Notes: generated from the sequence alone by a model not told the origin. Positions 19,418-28,817 are shown, numbered from the stretch's first letter. The stretch is 64,000 nt of DNA from Fen-1298 sp963833465 (GCA_963833465.1 CAWHXW010000004.1:620001-684000); one strand, 5' to 3'. Translations and numbers: made by a program.

Positions 19418-21331
19418 CTACTTATAACTTCGTTCGGAGGGTTTAACATATTCAAACGAGAGCGGCTCTTTGTTCAGTTTTGGTTTCTTGCCCGCACCGG
19501 TATATTCCCAAGCTGCCACGTACGAAAATTTCTTATCATTGCGCAATGCTTCACCATCCGGTGTTTGATATTCTTCGCGGAAATGACCTCCGCAAGATTC
19601 TTCCCGATGCAGTGCATCGAGGGCTAATAATTCCGCAAGTTCTAAAAAATCAGCAATACGCCCCGCTTTTTCCAATTCGATATTGAGATTGTTAGTTTCG
19701 CCAACGACTTTTGCATCATTCCAAAATTCTTCTCTGATTTCAGGAATGAGCTTTAATGCTGTCTTCAATCCTTTCTTGTTTCGTCCCATTCCAACGTAAT
19801 TCCACATGACCTTGCCGAGCTTTTTGTGAATTTCGCTCACCGGTTGTCTGCCATTTATAGTGAGAAGCTTCTTCACTCGTTCACCGACGTCTGCGGTTAC
19901 CTTTACAAATTCCGGATGATCTGTTGCTAGAGAAGTAAAATTTGTCTTCGCAAGATAATCTCCCATTGTGTACGGAAGAATGAAATAACCGTCGGCTAAT
20001 CCCTGCATTAATGCACTTGCTCCGAGTCGGTTTGCGCCGTGATCCGAAAAATTTGCTTCGCCAATAACAAATAATCCCGGAATTGTGCTCATTAAATTAT
20101 AATCGACCCATAATCCGCCCATTGTATAGTGAACAGCAGGATAAATGCGCATAGGAACAGCATACGGATCTTCAGCAGTTATTTCATGATACATATCGAA
20201 AAGGTTTCCGTATTTTTCTTCAATCCATTGCTTGCCATTTCGCTTTGTTACATCTGCAAAGTCAAGATATACTGCCATTTTAGTTTTACCGACGCCAAAA
20301 CCTTTATCACATATTTCTTTCGCGCGGCGCGAAGCAACATCGCGCGGAACTAAATTTCCAAAAGACGGATAGAGACGTTCTAAATAGTAATCGCGTTCAT
20401 CTTCGGGAATCTGAGATGGAATACGAGTATCACCTGTTTTCTTCGGAACCCAGATGCGTCCATCATTACGAAGACTTTCACTCATCAATGTCAGTTTGGA
20501 TTGATAATCGCCGCTGACGGGAATGCACGTTGGATGAATTTGAGTAAAACAAGGATTCGCAAAAAATGCACCTTTCTTGTACGCCCGCCAGATTGCAGTA
20601 GCATTGCTCGCCTTCGCCATTGTTGAAAGATAAAAAGTGTTGCCATAACCGCCCGTAGCAAGCACAACCGCATCTGCGACATACGATTCAATCACACCTG
20701 TCTTCAAATTTCGACATACAATACCGCGAGCCATTCTATCTACTACTACAAGGTCTAACATTTCCCGCCGGTTGAAATATTTTACCATTCCTGCACCAAT
20801 ATGACGACTCAATGCAGAATATGCGCCAAGCAAAAGCTGCTGACCGGTTTGGCCGCGCGCATAAAATGTCCGCGATACTTGAGCCCCGCCAAATGAACGT
20901 GTATCTAAGTAACCTGCATAATCGCGGGCAAACGGAACACCTTGCGCAACGCATTGGTCAATGATATTACTGCTGACTTCGGCGAGCCGGTAAACATTTG
21001 CTTCACGCGCACGGTAATCGCCGCCCTTTAGTGTATCATAGAATAAACGATAAATACTATCACCATCGTTTGCATAATTCTTAGGGGCATTGATACCGCC
21101 TTGCGCCGCAATGCTGTGTGCTCGCCGCGGTGATTCGTGATAAGAAAATGCCAACACATTATAACCGAGTTCTGCAAGCGAAGCCGCCGCTGAAGCACCT
21201 GCCAGACCAGTTCCGACCACGATAACGGAATACTTGCGCCTGTTCGATGGATTCACCAGCTTCATATTGAAGCGATGATTGGACCATTTTTTTTCAATTG
21301 GGCCTTCGGGAATTTTGGAGTTAAGCAGCAT
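19418..21331 (-). CDS. sdhA: Succinate dehydrogenase/fumarate reductase flavoprotein subunit
   Basis: About 637 residues from ATG 21331, which begins just after the sdhC stop; the frame is open upstream but that part overlaps sdhC. The Rossmann FAD motif VVGTGLAGASAAASLAELG is near the N-terminus; SIAAQGGINA is the region of the covalent FAD histidine (HS of the RRAHS motif); the capping and active-site motifs HTMGGLWVDY and GEANFSDHGANRLGASALMQG follow. It oxidises succinate or reduces fumarate and passes electrons to SdhB. Sequence and gene order match the Bacteroidota-type complex II. Intact over its full length. Confidence 0.95.
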   Translation of the reverse strand: MLLNSKIPEGPIEKKWSNHRFNMKLVNPSNRRKYSVIVVGTGLAGASAAASLAELGYNVLAFSYHESPRRAHSIAAQGGINAPKNYANDGDSIYRLFYDTLKGGDYRAREANVYRLAEVSSNIIDQCVAQGVPFARDYAGYLDTRSFGGAQVSRTFYARGQTGQQLLLGAYSALSRHIGAGMVKYFNRREMLDLVVVDRMARGIVCRNLKTGVIESYVADAVVLATGGYGNTFYLSTMAKASNATAIWRAYKKGAFFANPCFTQIHPTCIPVSGDYQSKLTLMSESLRNDGRIWVPKKTGDTRIPSQIPEDERDYYLERLYPSFGNLVPRDVASRRAKEICDKGFGVGKTKMAVYLDFADVTKRNGKQWIEEKYGNLFDMYHEITAEDPYAVPMRIYPAVHYTMGGLWVDYNLMSTIPGLFVIGEANFSDHGANRLGASALMQGLADGYFILPYTMGDYLAKTNFTSLATDHPEFVKVTADVGERVKKLLTINGRQPVSEIHKKLGKVMWNYVGMGRNKKGLKTALKLIPEIREEFWNDAKVVGETNNLNIELEKAGRIADFLELAELLALDALHREESCGGHFREEYQTPDGEALRNDKKFSYVAAWEYTGAGKKPKLNKEPLSFEYVKPSERSYK

Positions 21332-21333
21332 AA

Positions 21334-22029
21334 TCAATGAACTCCCATTATCGCGGCAGATACAGCTTGCTGGTGGAAATAGAAATAAACAGGAATTACT
21401 GCGAAGCCCAACGGAACTAAAAGCCAAAATATTACCGCCAGGATATCAAGAAACGGTGCATAGGTCTTATTCCGAAGCCCGAGTGTTTGAAATGCCGATT
21501 GAAATCCATGCCGCAGGTGATAGCCGAGAATAATGAGAGCTGCAATATAAAAAGTATCGTACCAGGGATTTGAAAAAGCTTTTATCACCAGATCATAATT
21601 TGATACTTTCTCTGATGCAAATCTTGATGTAATAAAGAATGATTTCAGGTGGATATAAAGAAAGATTCCGATTATACTTCCCGTCCATATTGTTGTGCGG
21701 GATGCAAGCGGTGAGTTATCTTTCAACCGGAAGAATTTATATTTAATTGGTCTACTCATCCGGTTCTTGATCCACAAAATAACGCCAAGCGTCGCATGGC
21801 CGATTATTCCAAGAAATAGAAATATTTCTATAGCACGTATAACCGGATTAGAAACTAAAAATTCCCCGTATGCTTCATACTTTTTTCCGCCATCATCCGC
21901 AAAAAGAAGAAGATTGCCTGCAAGATGTTCCGATAAAAAAATTATCAGGAACAATCCGGTAATGCTCATCAGAACTTTCTTGCCGATAGACGAATAATAG
22001 AATGCAAGGACATTATTCATAGAGGACAT
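21334..22029 (-). CDS. sdhC: Succinate dehydrogenase cytochrome b subunit (single-subunit membrane anchor)
   Basis: About 231 residues from ATG 22029 (MSSMNNVL); ATG 22062 is possible but adds an unlikely leader. Five hydrophobic helices are visible, with histidines in SEHLAGNLL, GHATLG, HLKSFF and YHLRHGFQSA that suit di-haem ligation, as in the one-subunit b558-type anchors of Bacteroidota and Bacillus. It anchors SdhAB and passes electrons to menaquinone. First gene of the sdh operon; its stop is 2 bases from the sdhA start. Confidence 0.92.
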   Translation of the reverse strand: MSSMNNVLAFYYSSIGKKVLMSITGLFLIIFLSEHLAGNLLLFADDGGKKYEAYGEFLVSNPVIRAIEIFLFLGIIGHATLGVILWIKNRMSRPIKYKFFRLKDNSPLASRTTIWTGSIIGIFLYIHLKSFFITSRFASEKVSNYDLVIKAFSNPWYDTFYIAALIILGYHLRHGFQSAFQTLGLRNKTYAPFLDILAVIFWLLVPLGFAVIPVYFYFHQQAVSAAIMGVH

Positions 22030-22123
22030 TTTGTATGGTTGAACATCATAACACCTTAACAAGATTATTCCAGTAACTTTCCGAAAATCATGTGAGATTA
22101 CATCTGACTCTCGTAATTTAACT

Positions 22124-22244
22124 AGAAGCTATCTCAAAAATAGAATCTCGTCATGCTGAACTCGGTTCAGCATCTATCTTGGAGCCAAAAGGTAGATTCC
22201 GAAACAAGTTCGGAATGACCAGACGAGTTTTTGAGACCACTTCT
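22124..22244. mobile_element. MITE-like element with outer inverted repeats and two inner hairpins
   Basis: About 120 bases upstream of sdhC. The outer ends are imperfect inverted repeats (AGAAG..TCTCAAAAA..CTCGTC at left, GACGAGTTTTTGAGA..CTTCT at right). Inside are two hairpins: ATGCTGAAC/GTTCAGCAT and ATTCCGAA/TTCGGAAT. No coding capacity. The nested symmetry is typical of non-autonomous palindromic elements; no matching transposase is in the window. Confidence 0.5.
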
Positions 22245-22651
22245 AATTACAAACCCCCGACAAAGTTATGAATTCATTGAGGAAAGTGTAGGAAAGATTC
22301 TTGGAAAAAGCAATGGAATGAGATTGAATAATTATTGCTTTTTATTATTGAAGGACGTATTTTTAACAAGAGATTCTAACAAGGGTTCAGGTAACTATTT
22401 TATAGGCAGGTAACGAGGACAATCTCCTAAAAAAATCTTTACGATTAAAAATGAAAATTTATTCAGGCAAGCGTAAGAATGACTATAAAAATTTTCATCT
22501 TGTCATTTGCAAATTACAATATGAATAACAAGAGAATGAAATCTAAGTGCATTTGTTATAAACGTCTTCCTTTGTTTTATGAACAAATGGACAATTCAGA
22601 CAATTTTATAATTGATGATTATAAACAATCTGTAATGTCCGACATGCAGGT

Positions 22652-22925
22652 GGGAAACCATTGCAAACCGATAGGAAAGTCTAACATGCGAATAGAAAAC
22701 TGTCACATACTACTGGAAAAGTATGACAAATAAATGGGAATCCGTTTCATATTGCCGGGAAGACATTGCAATAACACGGTTATACGTAACATTTACAAAG
22801 GAAAGTGTCGCATACAAACGGGAATTACTATATTTACAATGGATAGCATTGCAAACGGGTAGTAATGCGTAACATTTACAAGGGAAAATGTTGCATTCGG
22901 TTGGTAAGAAACAGAAATCGGGAAA
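22652..22925. repeat. Degenerate tandem repeat tract with 21-bp period
   Basis: About fourteen copies of a loose core (GGGAAA, a few variable bases, then TTGCA or similar) begin at 22652, 22673, 22693, 22714, 22736, 22757, 22778, 22800, 22821, 22841, ~22858, 22882, 22903 and 22920. Most steps are 20-22 bases, so phase is kept while sequence drifts. The tract ends about 200 bases before the gene at 23133. I see no conserved reading frame through it. A small open frame (22479-22733) overlaps its left end and is not called. Confidence 0.55.
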
Positions 22926-22960
22926 AACTTAATAATTAGAACAAAACAGCTTTCAACACT

Positions 22961-22994
22961 CTGTCATTCCGTGATGTTTTTAAACGGAATCCAG
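22961..22994. repeat. REP-like palindrome
   Basis: CTGTCATTCCGT and ACGGAATCCAG form a hairpin of the same general family (TGTCATTCC ... GGAAT) as those at 28818, 30145, 30507 and 35475. Degenerate GC-rich sequence continues to about 23040. Confidence 0.45.
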
Positions 22995-23132
22995 AATTGA
23001 GACGCTAATCTGGATGCCGGCTAACAATCCGCCAGCATGTTATAACAATATAGAAATTAAAACAACATCCCTCTACTGGGCGCAGTTGGGGAATAACTAA
23101 AAAAACACACTAATAAAAGAGAGGTACTATTT

Positions 23133-23852
23133 ATGAGAACGAATCAAAAAAACAAACTCAATATGTTTAAGGCAGTGATAGCAAAACTGAGCGCTAATAG
23201 CGCCGAGCTTGCACAAATTCCTGCACTTGCGCCGGCACTGGCAAAATTTATCCAGTGCGTACAAACGATCGAAGCAAAAGAAACCGAGCGCGGCGATCAA
23301 ACCACAGGAAAGTTAGAGGTGCGGAATGCAGCCGAAGACGCCCTTGTGGAAATCCTGGTACAGGTATCATCTTCACTGACTGCATTTGCAAGCAGTTTGA
23401 ACAACACAGAACTGTATGCAAAAACAAAGATCAAAAAAAGCATTTTGCATCGGTTACGGGATGAAGAATTGCTGCTGAAGGCAAAGTCGATCCTGACACT
23501 TGCCCAGCAATATGCCGTTCAGCTTGTCCCCTTCGGAACAACGGCAGATATCATCACATCGTTCGATCAGGCAATCACTTCCTTTCAGACGGCTGCCGCG
23601 AACGTGGACACCGGCTTTTCGAGCCGTTCCGGTGCACGGCTCTCAGAGGTTGATGCTTTCGATGGAGCCGATGAGATACTCAAGGATCAGTTGGATAACC
23701 TGATGGAATCCATCAAAATGATCGACCCGCAGTTGTACAACGAATACAAGGTAGCACGCGTAATACATGATTTAGGCGGGCCACGGGATACAAAGAAACC
23801 CGTGCAAACGACAGCGGCCGCTGCCGTACGGCAATCCGTTCCAGCCAAATAA
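23133..23852 (+). CDS. Unrecognised alpha-helical protein
   Basis: 239 residues, starting after GAGAGG. I do not recognise the family. No signal peptide, membrane segment or catalytic motif is visible. It looks mostly helical, Ala- and Leu-rich, with low Cys and Trp; the C-terminal ~25 residues (KKPVQTTAAAAVRQSVPAK) look disordered. Codon use is visibly more GC-rich than the neighbours. It stands alone downstream of the 21-bp-period repeat tract and upstream of the tracrRNA/cas9 region on the same strand as cas9. A link to the CRISPR locus is possible by position only. Reading frame quality and the ribosome site make it a credible gene. Confidence 0.65.
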   Translation: MRTNQKNKLNMFKAVIAKLSANSAELAQIPALAPALAKFIQCVQTIEAKETERGDQTTGKLEVRNAAEDALVEILVQVSSSLTAFASSLNNTELYAKTKIKKSILHRLRDEELLLKAKSILTLAQQYAVQLVPFGTTADIITSFDQAITSFQTAAANVDTGFSSRSGARLSEVDAFDGADEILKDQLDNLMESIKMIDPQLYNEYKVARVIHDLGGPRDTKKPVQTTAAAAVRQSVPAK

Positions 23853-24067
23853 AAGAATCATACCTTGCAGGCATGTGCGCCCGCTTGCCTGCGGGGATAA
23901 TCTTTTACTTTGTGTCTTGTAAGGTTTTTATTTACATTCTTGCAGGAGCGCAACTGCCCCTTGAGGCATATTTTAAAATGAACACGAAAAAAATAGAGAA
24001 TGCGTTATGCTATTCTTGCAAGGGAAAGATCTGTTTGAAAAACAAATTGATAAGAGACGCTGGGATA

Positions 24068-24165
24068 GAAATAAAAATGCCCCCGTTATAGGACGAGGGC
24101 AAAACCTGTTGAAGACGAAGCTTCACTACGGAATAATCCTTATTGTGATTTGCTTCGATGGTAAC
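24068..24165 (-). ncRNA. Type II-C tracrRNA
   Basis: On the minus strand, GAAGCAAATCACAAT (complement of 24142-24156) matches the array repeat end GAAAGCAAATCACAAC with one base missing, so it can pair with the crRNA repeat as an anti-repeat. It is followed at once by AAGGATTATTCCG, a core well known from Bacteroidota type II-C tracrRNAs, then short stems, then a terminator hairpin at 24079-24100 with a T-rich tail to 24070. A promoter-like TTGCGT-17-TATGTT lies upstream on the same strand, overlapping the cas9 leader. It would pair with pre-crRNA, also read from the minus strand, for Cas9 loading. It matches the ATCACAAC repeat allele better than ACTACAAC. Confidence 0.85.
24070..24100 (-). 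terminator. tracrRNA terminator hairpin
   Basis: GCCCTCGT and ACGGGGGC (minus strand) form a stem with one mismatch, followed by ATTTTTATT. It ends the predicted tracrRNA. Confidence 0.7.
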
Positions 24166-24210
24166 ATATAAAATATTATTAACAAACGCAAATAGATAAA
24201 AAGGAAAACC

Positions 24211-24459
24211 ATGAAAAAAGTCTTGGGCCTTGATGTTGGAACAAATTCCATTGGTGGTTCATTAGTAACTATTGGCACCCTCACTGAATATGGCAAAGGC
24301 GGCAGTATTGAATGGATGGGAAGCAGGATTATTCCGGTCGATGGAGATATGTTACAAAAATTTGAAAGCGGTGGTCTTGTTGAGTCAAAAGCTGCCGACA
24401 GCGAAGACTTCTTCGCGGCTCCAGAAAGCTCAAGCATCGTTATAAATTACGAAGAATAA
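24211..24459 (+). CDS. cas9: Cas9 N-terminal fragment (RuvC-I) cut off by frameshift
   Basis: Start ATG 24211 with AAAGGAAA upstream. Residues 1-20 carry RuvC-I, LGLDVGTNSIGGSLV, with the catalytic Asp at position 8; GSRIIPVDGDMLQKF continues the usual Cas9 N-terminus. Up to SKAAD (~codon 63) the sequence is Cas9; after it, the frame gives DFFAAPESSS and stops at 24459. In the frame of the next fragment, the same bases encode RRLLRGSRKLKHRYKLRRIR, the arginine-rich bridge helix. One base has been lost near 24385-24400. The tail after residue 63 is therefore an artefact of the shift. Without repair, the protein would lack all other Cas9 domains. Confidence 0.88.
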   Translation: MKKVLGLDVGTNSIGGSLVTIGTLTEYGKGGSIEWMGSRIIPVDGDMLQKFESGGLVESKAADSEDFFAAPESSSIVINYEE

Positions 24460-24470
24460 GATTAATTAAG

Positions 24471-27400
24471 ATGTTTAAAGTATTAGGTTGGATACCTGAT
24501 ACGTTTCCTGAAGATTTTAAGAAAGCAATAAATGTAAACCCTGAATTCAGGTTTAAAATTAGTGATTATCTCCCTTTTGAAAAATCGACCATAGAAGAAG
24601 CTACAAAACTTCTTGGGGTAAAGAACAAAGAAAAAGAATTGGTCATATCGGAAGATTGGATCGTGTATTATCTCCGAAAAAAAGCATTGCACAAAAAAAT
24701 ATCGTTGTTAGAACTTACCCGAATTATTTATATGATGAATCAGAGACGTGGATTTAAGAGTAGTAGAAAAGATTTAAAAGATGGCGATAAAAAAGAAACC
24801 GAAAAGAAATGGGTCGAGGTTCTAGAGATTGAATCTGTCGTTGAGAAAAAGGATACCAATAGTGGCAAAACAAAAGGATACAAAAAAACTTTTTTAATAA
24901 AGGCAAAGAATACTGATTATGAATGGGAAGTTAAAAGATTTGAAAAACCAGAATGGAGAGGTAAGAAATTCACTTTCTTGATAATAGAAAAAGTATCGGC
25001 AAAGGGTGAGATTAAATGTTCCTTTAGCACTCCCAAAGAAGATGATTGGGAACTTGTAAAGGTTGCACAGAATCAGGATATCAGAACATGTATAGATCAA
25101 AAGCTTTGTGGCGGTGTCGGCGAATACTTTTTTAATCAATTGGTAAAAGATAAAAATTATCGAATAAAACAACGCATAATTGATCGAGATTTGTACCGAT
25201 CAGAACTCCAAGCAATTTGGAACAAACAAGCAGAATTTCATCCTGAGTTAAAAGAAAATTCAAAACTAATCCAGATTGCAGAAGCGCTTTATCCTACTCA
25301 GACAAGAGAAAAAAAAGAAAAGCTAAAAGAAATACTATCGCATGATTTATTCTATGTGATAGCCAATGATATTATTTATTACCAGAGAGACTTAAAGTCG
25401 CAAAAAAAATTTATTACTGGATGCCGCTTTGAAAAACATAGTTATAAAAAGGACGGCATCGAGTATAAGGTTGCTATTAAAGCCGCACCGAAATCTAATC
25501 CTGAGTTTCAAGAGTTTCGTATCTGGCAAGATATACACAACATTCGAGTTTATGAAAAAGAGAAGATAGTAAATGGAAGGTCACAAATAGATGTTGATGT
25601 TACAAAAGAACTTATGACTGATCACGCAAAAGCATTAATATTTGATTTGTTTGATTCATCAATCGAAGTCACTCAAAATGATATATTTAAAATATTGAAC
25701 GACGGGGCAACAGAAAAAATATTAACGGAAAAAACACACTACATCAATTTATTCGCAATACGGACAACATTAAAGGGGAACGAAACAAAATCAAAAATTC
25801 GGCAAGTTTTTAAGAAGCATCACTATGAAACCCAAGGTGAACTTTTACTTAATGATAGAACACTGTCCTTAGGAAAAAGCGAAACAAAGTTCTATCGGTT
25901 ATGGCATATTCTGTATTCTATAAATTCTGCTGATAAGGTAAAATCAGAAAAAGGCATTAAAAATGCCTTGATCAATCCGAAACATAAATTTTCACTATCA
26001 GACGATGTCGTAGAACACCTTGCCAAACTTTCAGAATTCCCTAAACAATATGCTTCCTATTCTTCAAGGGCAATTAACAAACTATTGCCATTAATGCGTT
26101 GCGATAAGTATTGGAATTGGGAATTGATTCCAAAAGAGATACAGGATCAAATCGATAAAATTGTAACAGATGGTTGGGATTTAGCCATTGATAAACGGAC
26201 TGGTGAACTAATAGAGAAAAGAGAATTCAAAAGACATGAACAATTCCAAGGATTACCAACATGGATGGCATGTTATGTAGTATATGGACGGCACTCAGAA
26301 AGAGAAACAAATGAAAAATATACTTCTAATAAGCAGATTGATATAATGAAGCTTATTCCCAATAACAGCTTACGGAATCCTATTGTTGAACAGGTTGTAA
26401 GAGAAGCGCTTCATCTTGTCAAAGATATTGTAGAGAAGTACGGACAACCCGACGAGATTCATATTGAACTTGCAAGAGATTTAAAAAAGAATGCCGAAGA
26501 ACGTAAAAGAATAACAAACGCTAACAACGATAATCTTCTCGAAAAGCAGCGAATAAAAAAGATTCTCTACGAGTTAAAGAATGGAGATTTTAAGGAATAT
26601 GACAACGAAGGGCATCCTATAAAAACAAAATTCAAAAAAGAACCCAATCCAGAATCTCCGATAGATATTGAAAAATTCAGAATTTGGAAAGAAAGTTCCG
26701 GAACATCTAACGAGGAATTAGAAAGTCTCTTTAAAGATGGGAAGAAAGAAAGAATACCAACAAATGCTGAAATTAAAAAATATGCTTTATGGCTAAGCCA
26801 AAAGTGTGCATCTCCTTACACAGGAAAGATCATCTCACTTAGTAAACTCTTTACTAATGAGTACGAGATTGAACACATTATTCCGCAATCAAGATTGAAA
26901 TACGATGCCTTTGACAATCTCGTTATTTGCGAAGCAGCGATCAATCCAGAACCTTATAAAGGAAATAAACTTGCACGCATTTTTATTCGCCATTATAGTG
27001 GACAAATAATTCCCATCAATGGGACAAAATATACAATCTTGTCCGAAGAAGAATATATTGAGCGATGTAAAAATATTTTTATGGGAAGGAAACTCCGGAA
27101 TTTATTAAGAGAAGATATACCAGATGATTTTATTTCGCGGCAGATAAACGATACACGATATATTACAAGAAAGCTTAATGAATTGTTGTACCCAATCACT
27201 AAGGATAAAGATGGACTTGTATTTACAATAGGAAGCATTACAAGTGAATTGAAAAAAGAATGGGGATTAAATACTATATGGAAAGAACTACTAAAATCGC
27301 GCTTCAAACGAATGGAAAACATTATTGATAAGCAATTAATAGTTCCTGATGAGAAAGAAAAAAACAAATTTCATTTTGATGTTCCTGATAACGCCGAGTT

Positions 27401-28811
27401 TAACGAAAAAAGAATTGATCACAGACATCATGCATTAGATGCATTAATAATCGCAGCAACAACAAAAGAACATATTCGTTATCTCAACTCACTCAACGCA
27501 GTTGACACGCAAGAAGAACTTAAAGATATTCGGCTTAAACTTGTTAAGAGAAAAATAAGAGAGTTTATCCCACCTTGGCCGGCGTTTACAAAAGATGCTA
27601 AAGATAAATTGGAAGAAATAATTGTATCTATTAAAGCAAACAACAAACTTGTTTCAAAGCCACGTAATAAATATCTACGATGGGAAAACGAAAACGGTGT
27701 ATGGATTAAAAAATATATAGCTCAACATAAACCAAAGGAACAAGGAAAACATTGGACAGCTATAAGAAAATCTTTATTCAAAGAACCGCAAGGAATCATA
27801 TACTTAAAAGAAATTAAAGAAGTAAAAGTTATAGATGCGGTCACGATACAACTCGAATATATGGAGGTTGAAAACACTGATAAGGTAAAAACTGCCAGTT
27901 ACATCTACGATAAGGAAGCACGAAAACTTATCAAACAAATAATACATCAACATAATGAAGACATGGAATCGGTAAAAAGAGCTTTAAAAAGTACACCCTT
28001 AAAAGACTCAAAAAAGCATCCAATCGAGAGTGTGCGAATTGCAAAATTTGTTGAATACGCTGCCAAAAGAGTCGCTGTAGATAAATCTTTTACATATGAT
28101 AAAATTAAAAAAATACCCTACTGGGAAAAATCACCTTTAGCTAAACTATTGAAGCAACATCTAGACGAATATAAGGGGAAACCTGAAGAAGCTTTCCAAG
28201 GCGAAGGACTTGAACTTTTAACAAAGAAAAACTCCGGGAAACCAATAAAGAAAGTAACTGTTTTTGAAGCGATTGGTAACAAGGTAAACGTTAAAGGAAA
28301 ACTTGTTGAGGCAGACAAAGGAAGTTTATTGTTTTTTGTTTGCTATGAAAATATTGAAACTGGAAAACGAGAAACGGAAACATTGCCTTTGCTAGACTCA
28401 ATCGATTCTCTTGTTAATAAACTTCCCCTTGCTCCTCCGCGACAAGGATATAAATCTTTCATTCTTTCTCCTAACGACCTTGTCTATTTGCCGACATTGG
28501 ATGAGATGGAAAATACGAACTCGATAGATTGGGCTAATAAGAAGAAAATAGCTGAAAGAATATATAAAATGGTGAGTTGCAGTGGTTCTCAATGTTATTT
28601 TATCCCTCATCAGATTGCAGCACCAATCATTGAGACAAATGAACTTGGTGCAAATAATAAATCGGAAAGGGCATGGGATGGAGAAGTAAAATATGTACCC
28701 AATAGCAAAGGAAAATTGACTCGGACGGATTCTGGAACAAAAATAGTCGATGTTTGTATCAAAATAAAAGTTGATCGACTTGGCAACATTATCCGCAACG
28801 AAGGAGTGTGA
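24471..28811 (+). CDS. cas9: Cas9 (type II-C), main part, missing RuvC-I because of frameshift
   Basis: 1446 residues from the first in-frame ATG; real coding starts earlier, with the bridge helix from about 24399. REC region to ~620; RuvC-II with Glu ~666 in EIHIELARD; HNH with His ~802 in EIEHIIPQS and Asn in DNLVICEAAIN; RuvC-III with His ~987 and Asp ~990 in HHALDALIIA; then a long PAM-interacting region. Joined with the 24211 fragment it would be about 1533 residues, long for II-C but within the range of large FCB-group Cas9s. It is an RNA-guided double-strand DNA nuclease using the tracrRNA at 24068-24165. All HNH and RuvC-II/III residues are kept, so if the frameshift is real it would be expected to leave at most HNH activity. 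Confidence 0.93.
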   Translation: MFKVLGWIPDTFPEDFKKAINVNPEFRFKISDYLPFEKSTIEEATKLLGVKNKEKELVISEDWIVYYLRKKALHKKISLLELTRIIYMMNQRRGFKSSRKDLKDGDKKETEKKWVEVLEIESVVEKKDTNSGKTKGYKKTFLIKAKNTDYEWEVKRFEKPEWRGKKFTFLIIEKVSAKGEIKCSFSTPKEDDWELVKVAQNQDIRTCIDQKLCGGVGEYFFNQLVKDKNYRIKQRIIDRDLYRSELQAIWNKQAEFHPELKENSKLIQIAEALYPTQTREKKEKLKEILSHDLFYVIANDIIYYQRDLKSQKKFITGCRFEKHSYKKDGIEYKVAIKAAPKSNPEFQEFRIWQDIHNIRVYEKEKIVNGRSQIDVDVTKELMTDHAKALIFDLFDSSIEVTQNDIFKILNDGATEKILTEKTHYINLFAIRTTLKGNETKSKIRQVFKKHHYETQGELLLNDRTLSLGKSETKFYRLWHILYSINSADKVKSEKGIKNALINPKHKFSLSDDVVEHLAKLSEFPKQYASYSSRAINKLLPLMRCDKYWNWELIPKEIQDQIDKIVTDGWDLAIDKRTGELIEKREFKRHEQFQGLPTWMACYVVYGRHSERETNEKYTSNKQIDIMKLIPNNSLRNPIVEQVVREALHLVKDIVEKYGQPDEIHIELARDLKKNAEERKRITNANNDNLLEKQRIKKILYELKNGDFKEYDNEGHPIKTKFKKEPNPESPIDIEKFRIWKESSGTSNEELESLFKDGKKERIPTNAEIKKYALWLSQKCASPYTGKIISLSKLFTNEYEIEHIIPQSRLKYDAFDNLVICEAAINPEPYKGNKLARIFIRHYSGQIIPINGTKYTILSEEEYIERCKNIFMGRKLRNLLREDIPDDFISRQINDTRYITRKLNELLYPITKDKDGLVFTIGSITSELKKEWGLNTIWKELLKSRFKRMENIIDKQLIVPDEKEKNKFHFDVPDNAEFNEKRIDHRHHALDALIIAATTKEHIRYLNSLNAVDTQEELKDIRLKLVKRKIREFIPPWPAFTKDAKDKLEEIIVSIKANNKLVSKPRNKYLRWENENGVWIKKYIAQHKPKEQGKHWTAIRKSLFKEPQGIIYLKEIKEVKVIDAVTIQLEYMEVENTDKVKTASYIYDKEARKLIKQIIHQHNEDMESVKRALKSTPLKDSKKHPIESVRIAKFVEYAAKRVAVDKSFTYDKIKKIPYWEKSPLAKLLKQHLDEYKGKPEEAFQGEGLELLTKKNSGKPIKKVTVFEAIGNKVNVKGKLVEADKGSLLFFVCYENIETGKRETETLPLLDSIDSLVNKLPLAPPRQGYKSFILSPNDLVYLPTLDEMENTNSIDWANKKKIAERIYKMVSCSGSQCYFIPHQIAAPIIETNELGANNKSERAWDGEVKYVPNSKGKLTRTDSGTKIVDVCIKIKVDRLGNIIRNEGV

Positions 28812-28817
28812 AGGGTC

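Noticed and set aside
22479..22733. 84-codon open frame
   Set aside because: No recognisable features, and its 3' third lies inside the degenerate 21-bp-period tract; I could not separate it from chance.
24380..24400. Programmed -1 frameshifting to make full-length Cas9
   Set aside because: No X-XXY-YYZ slippery heptamer or obvious downstream stem at the shift point; a mutation or sequence error is simpler.
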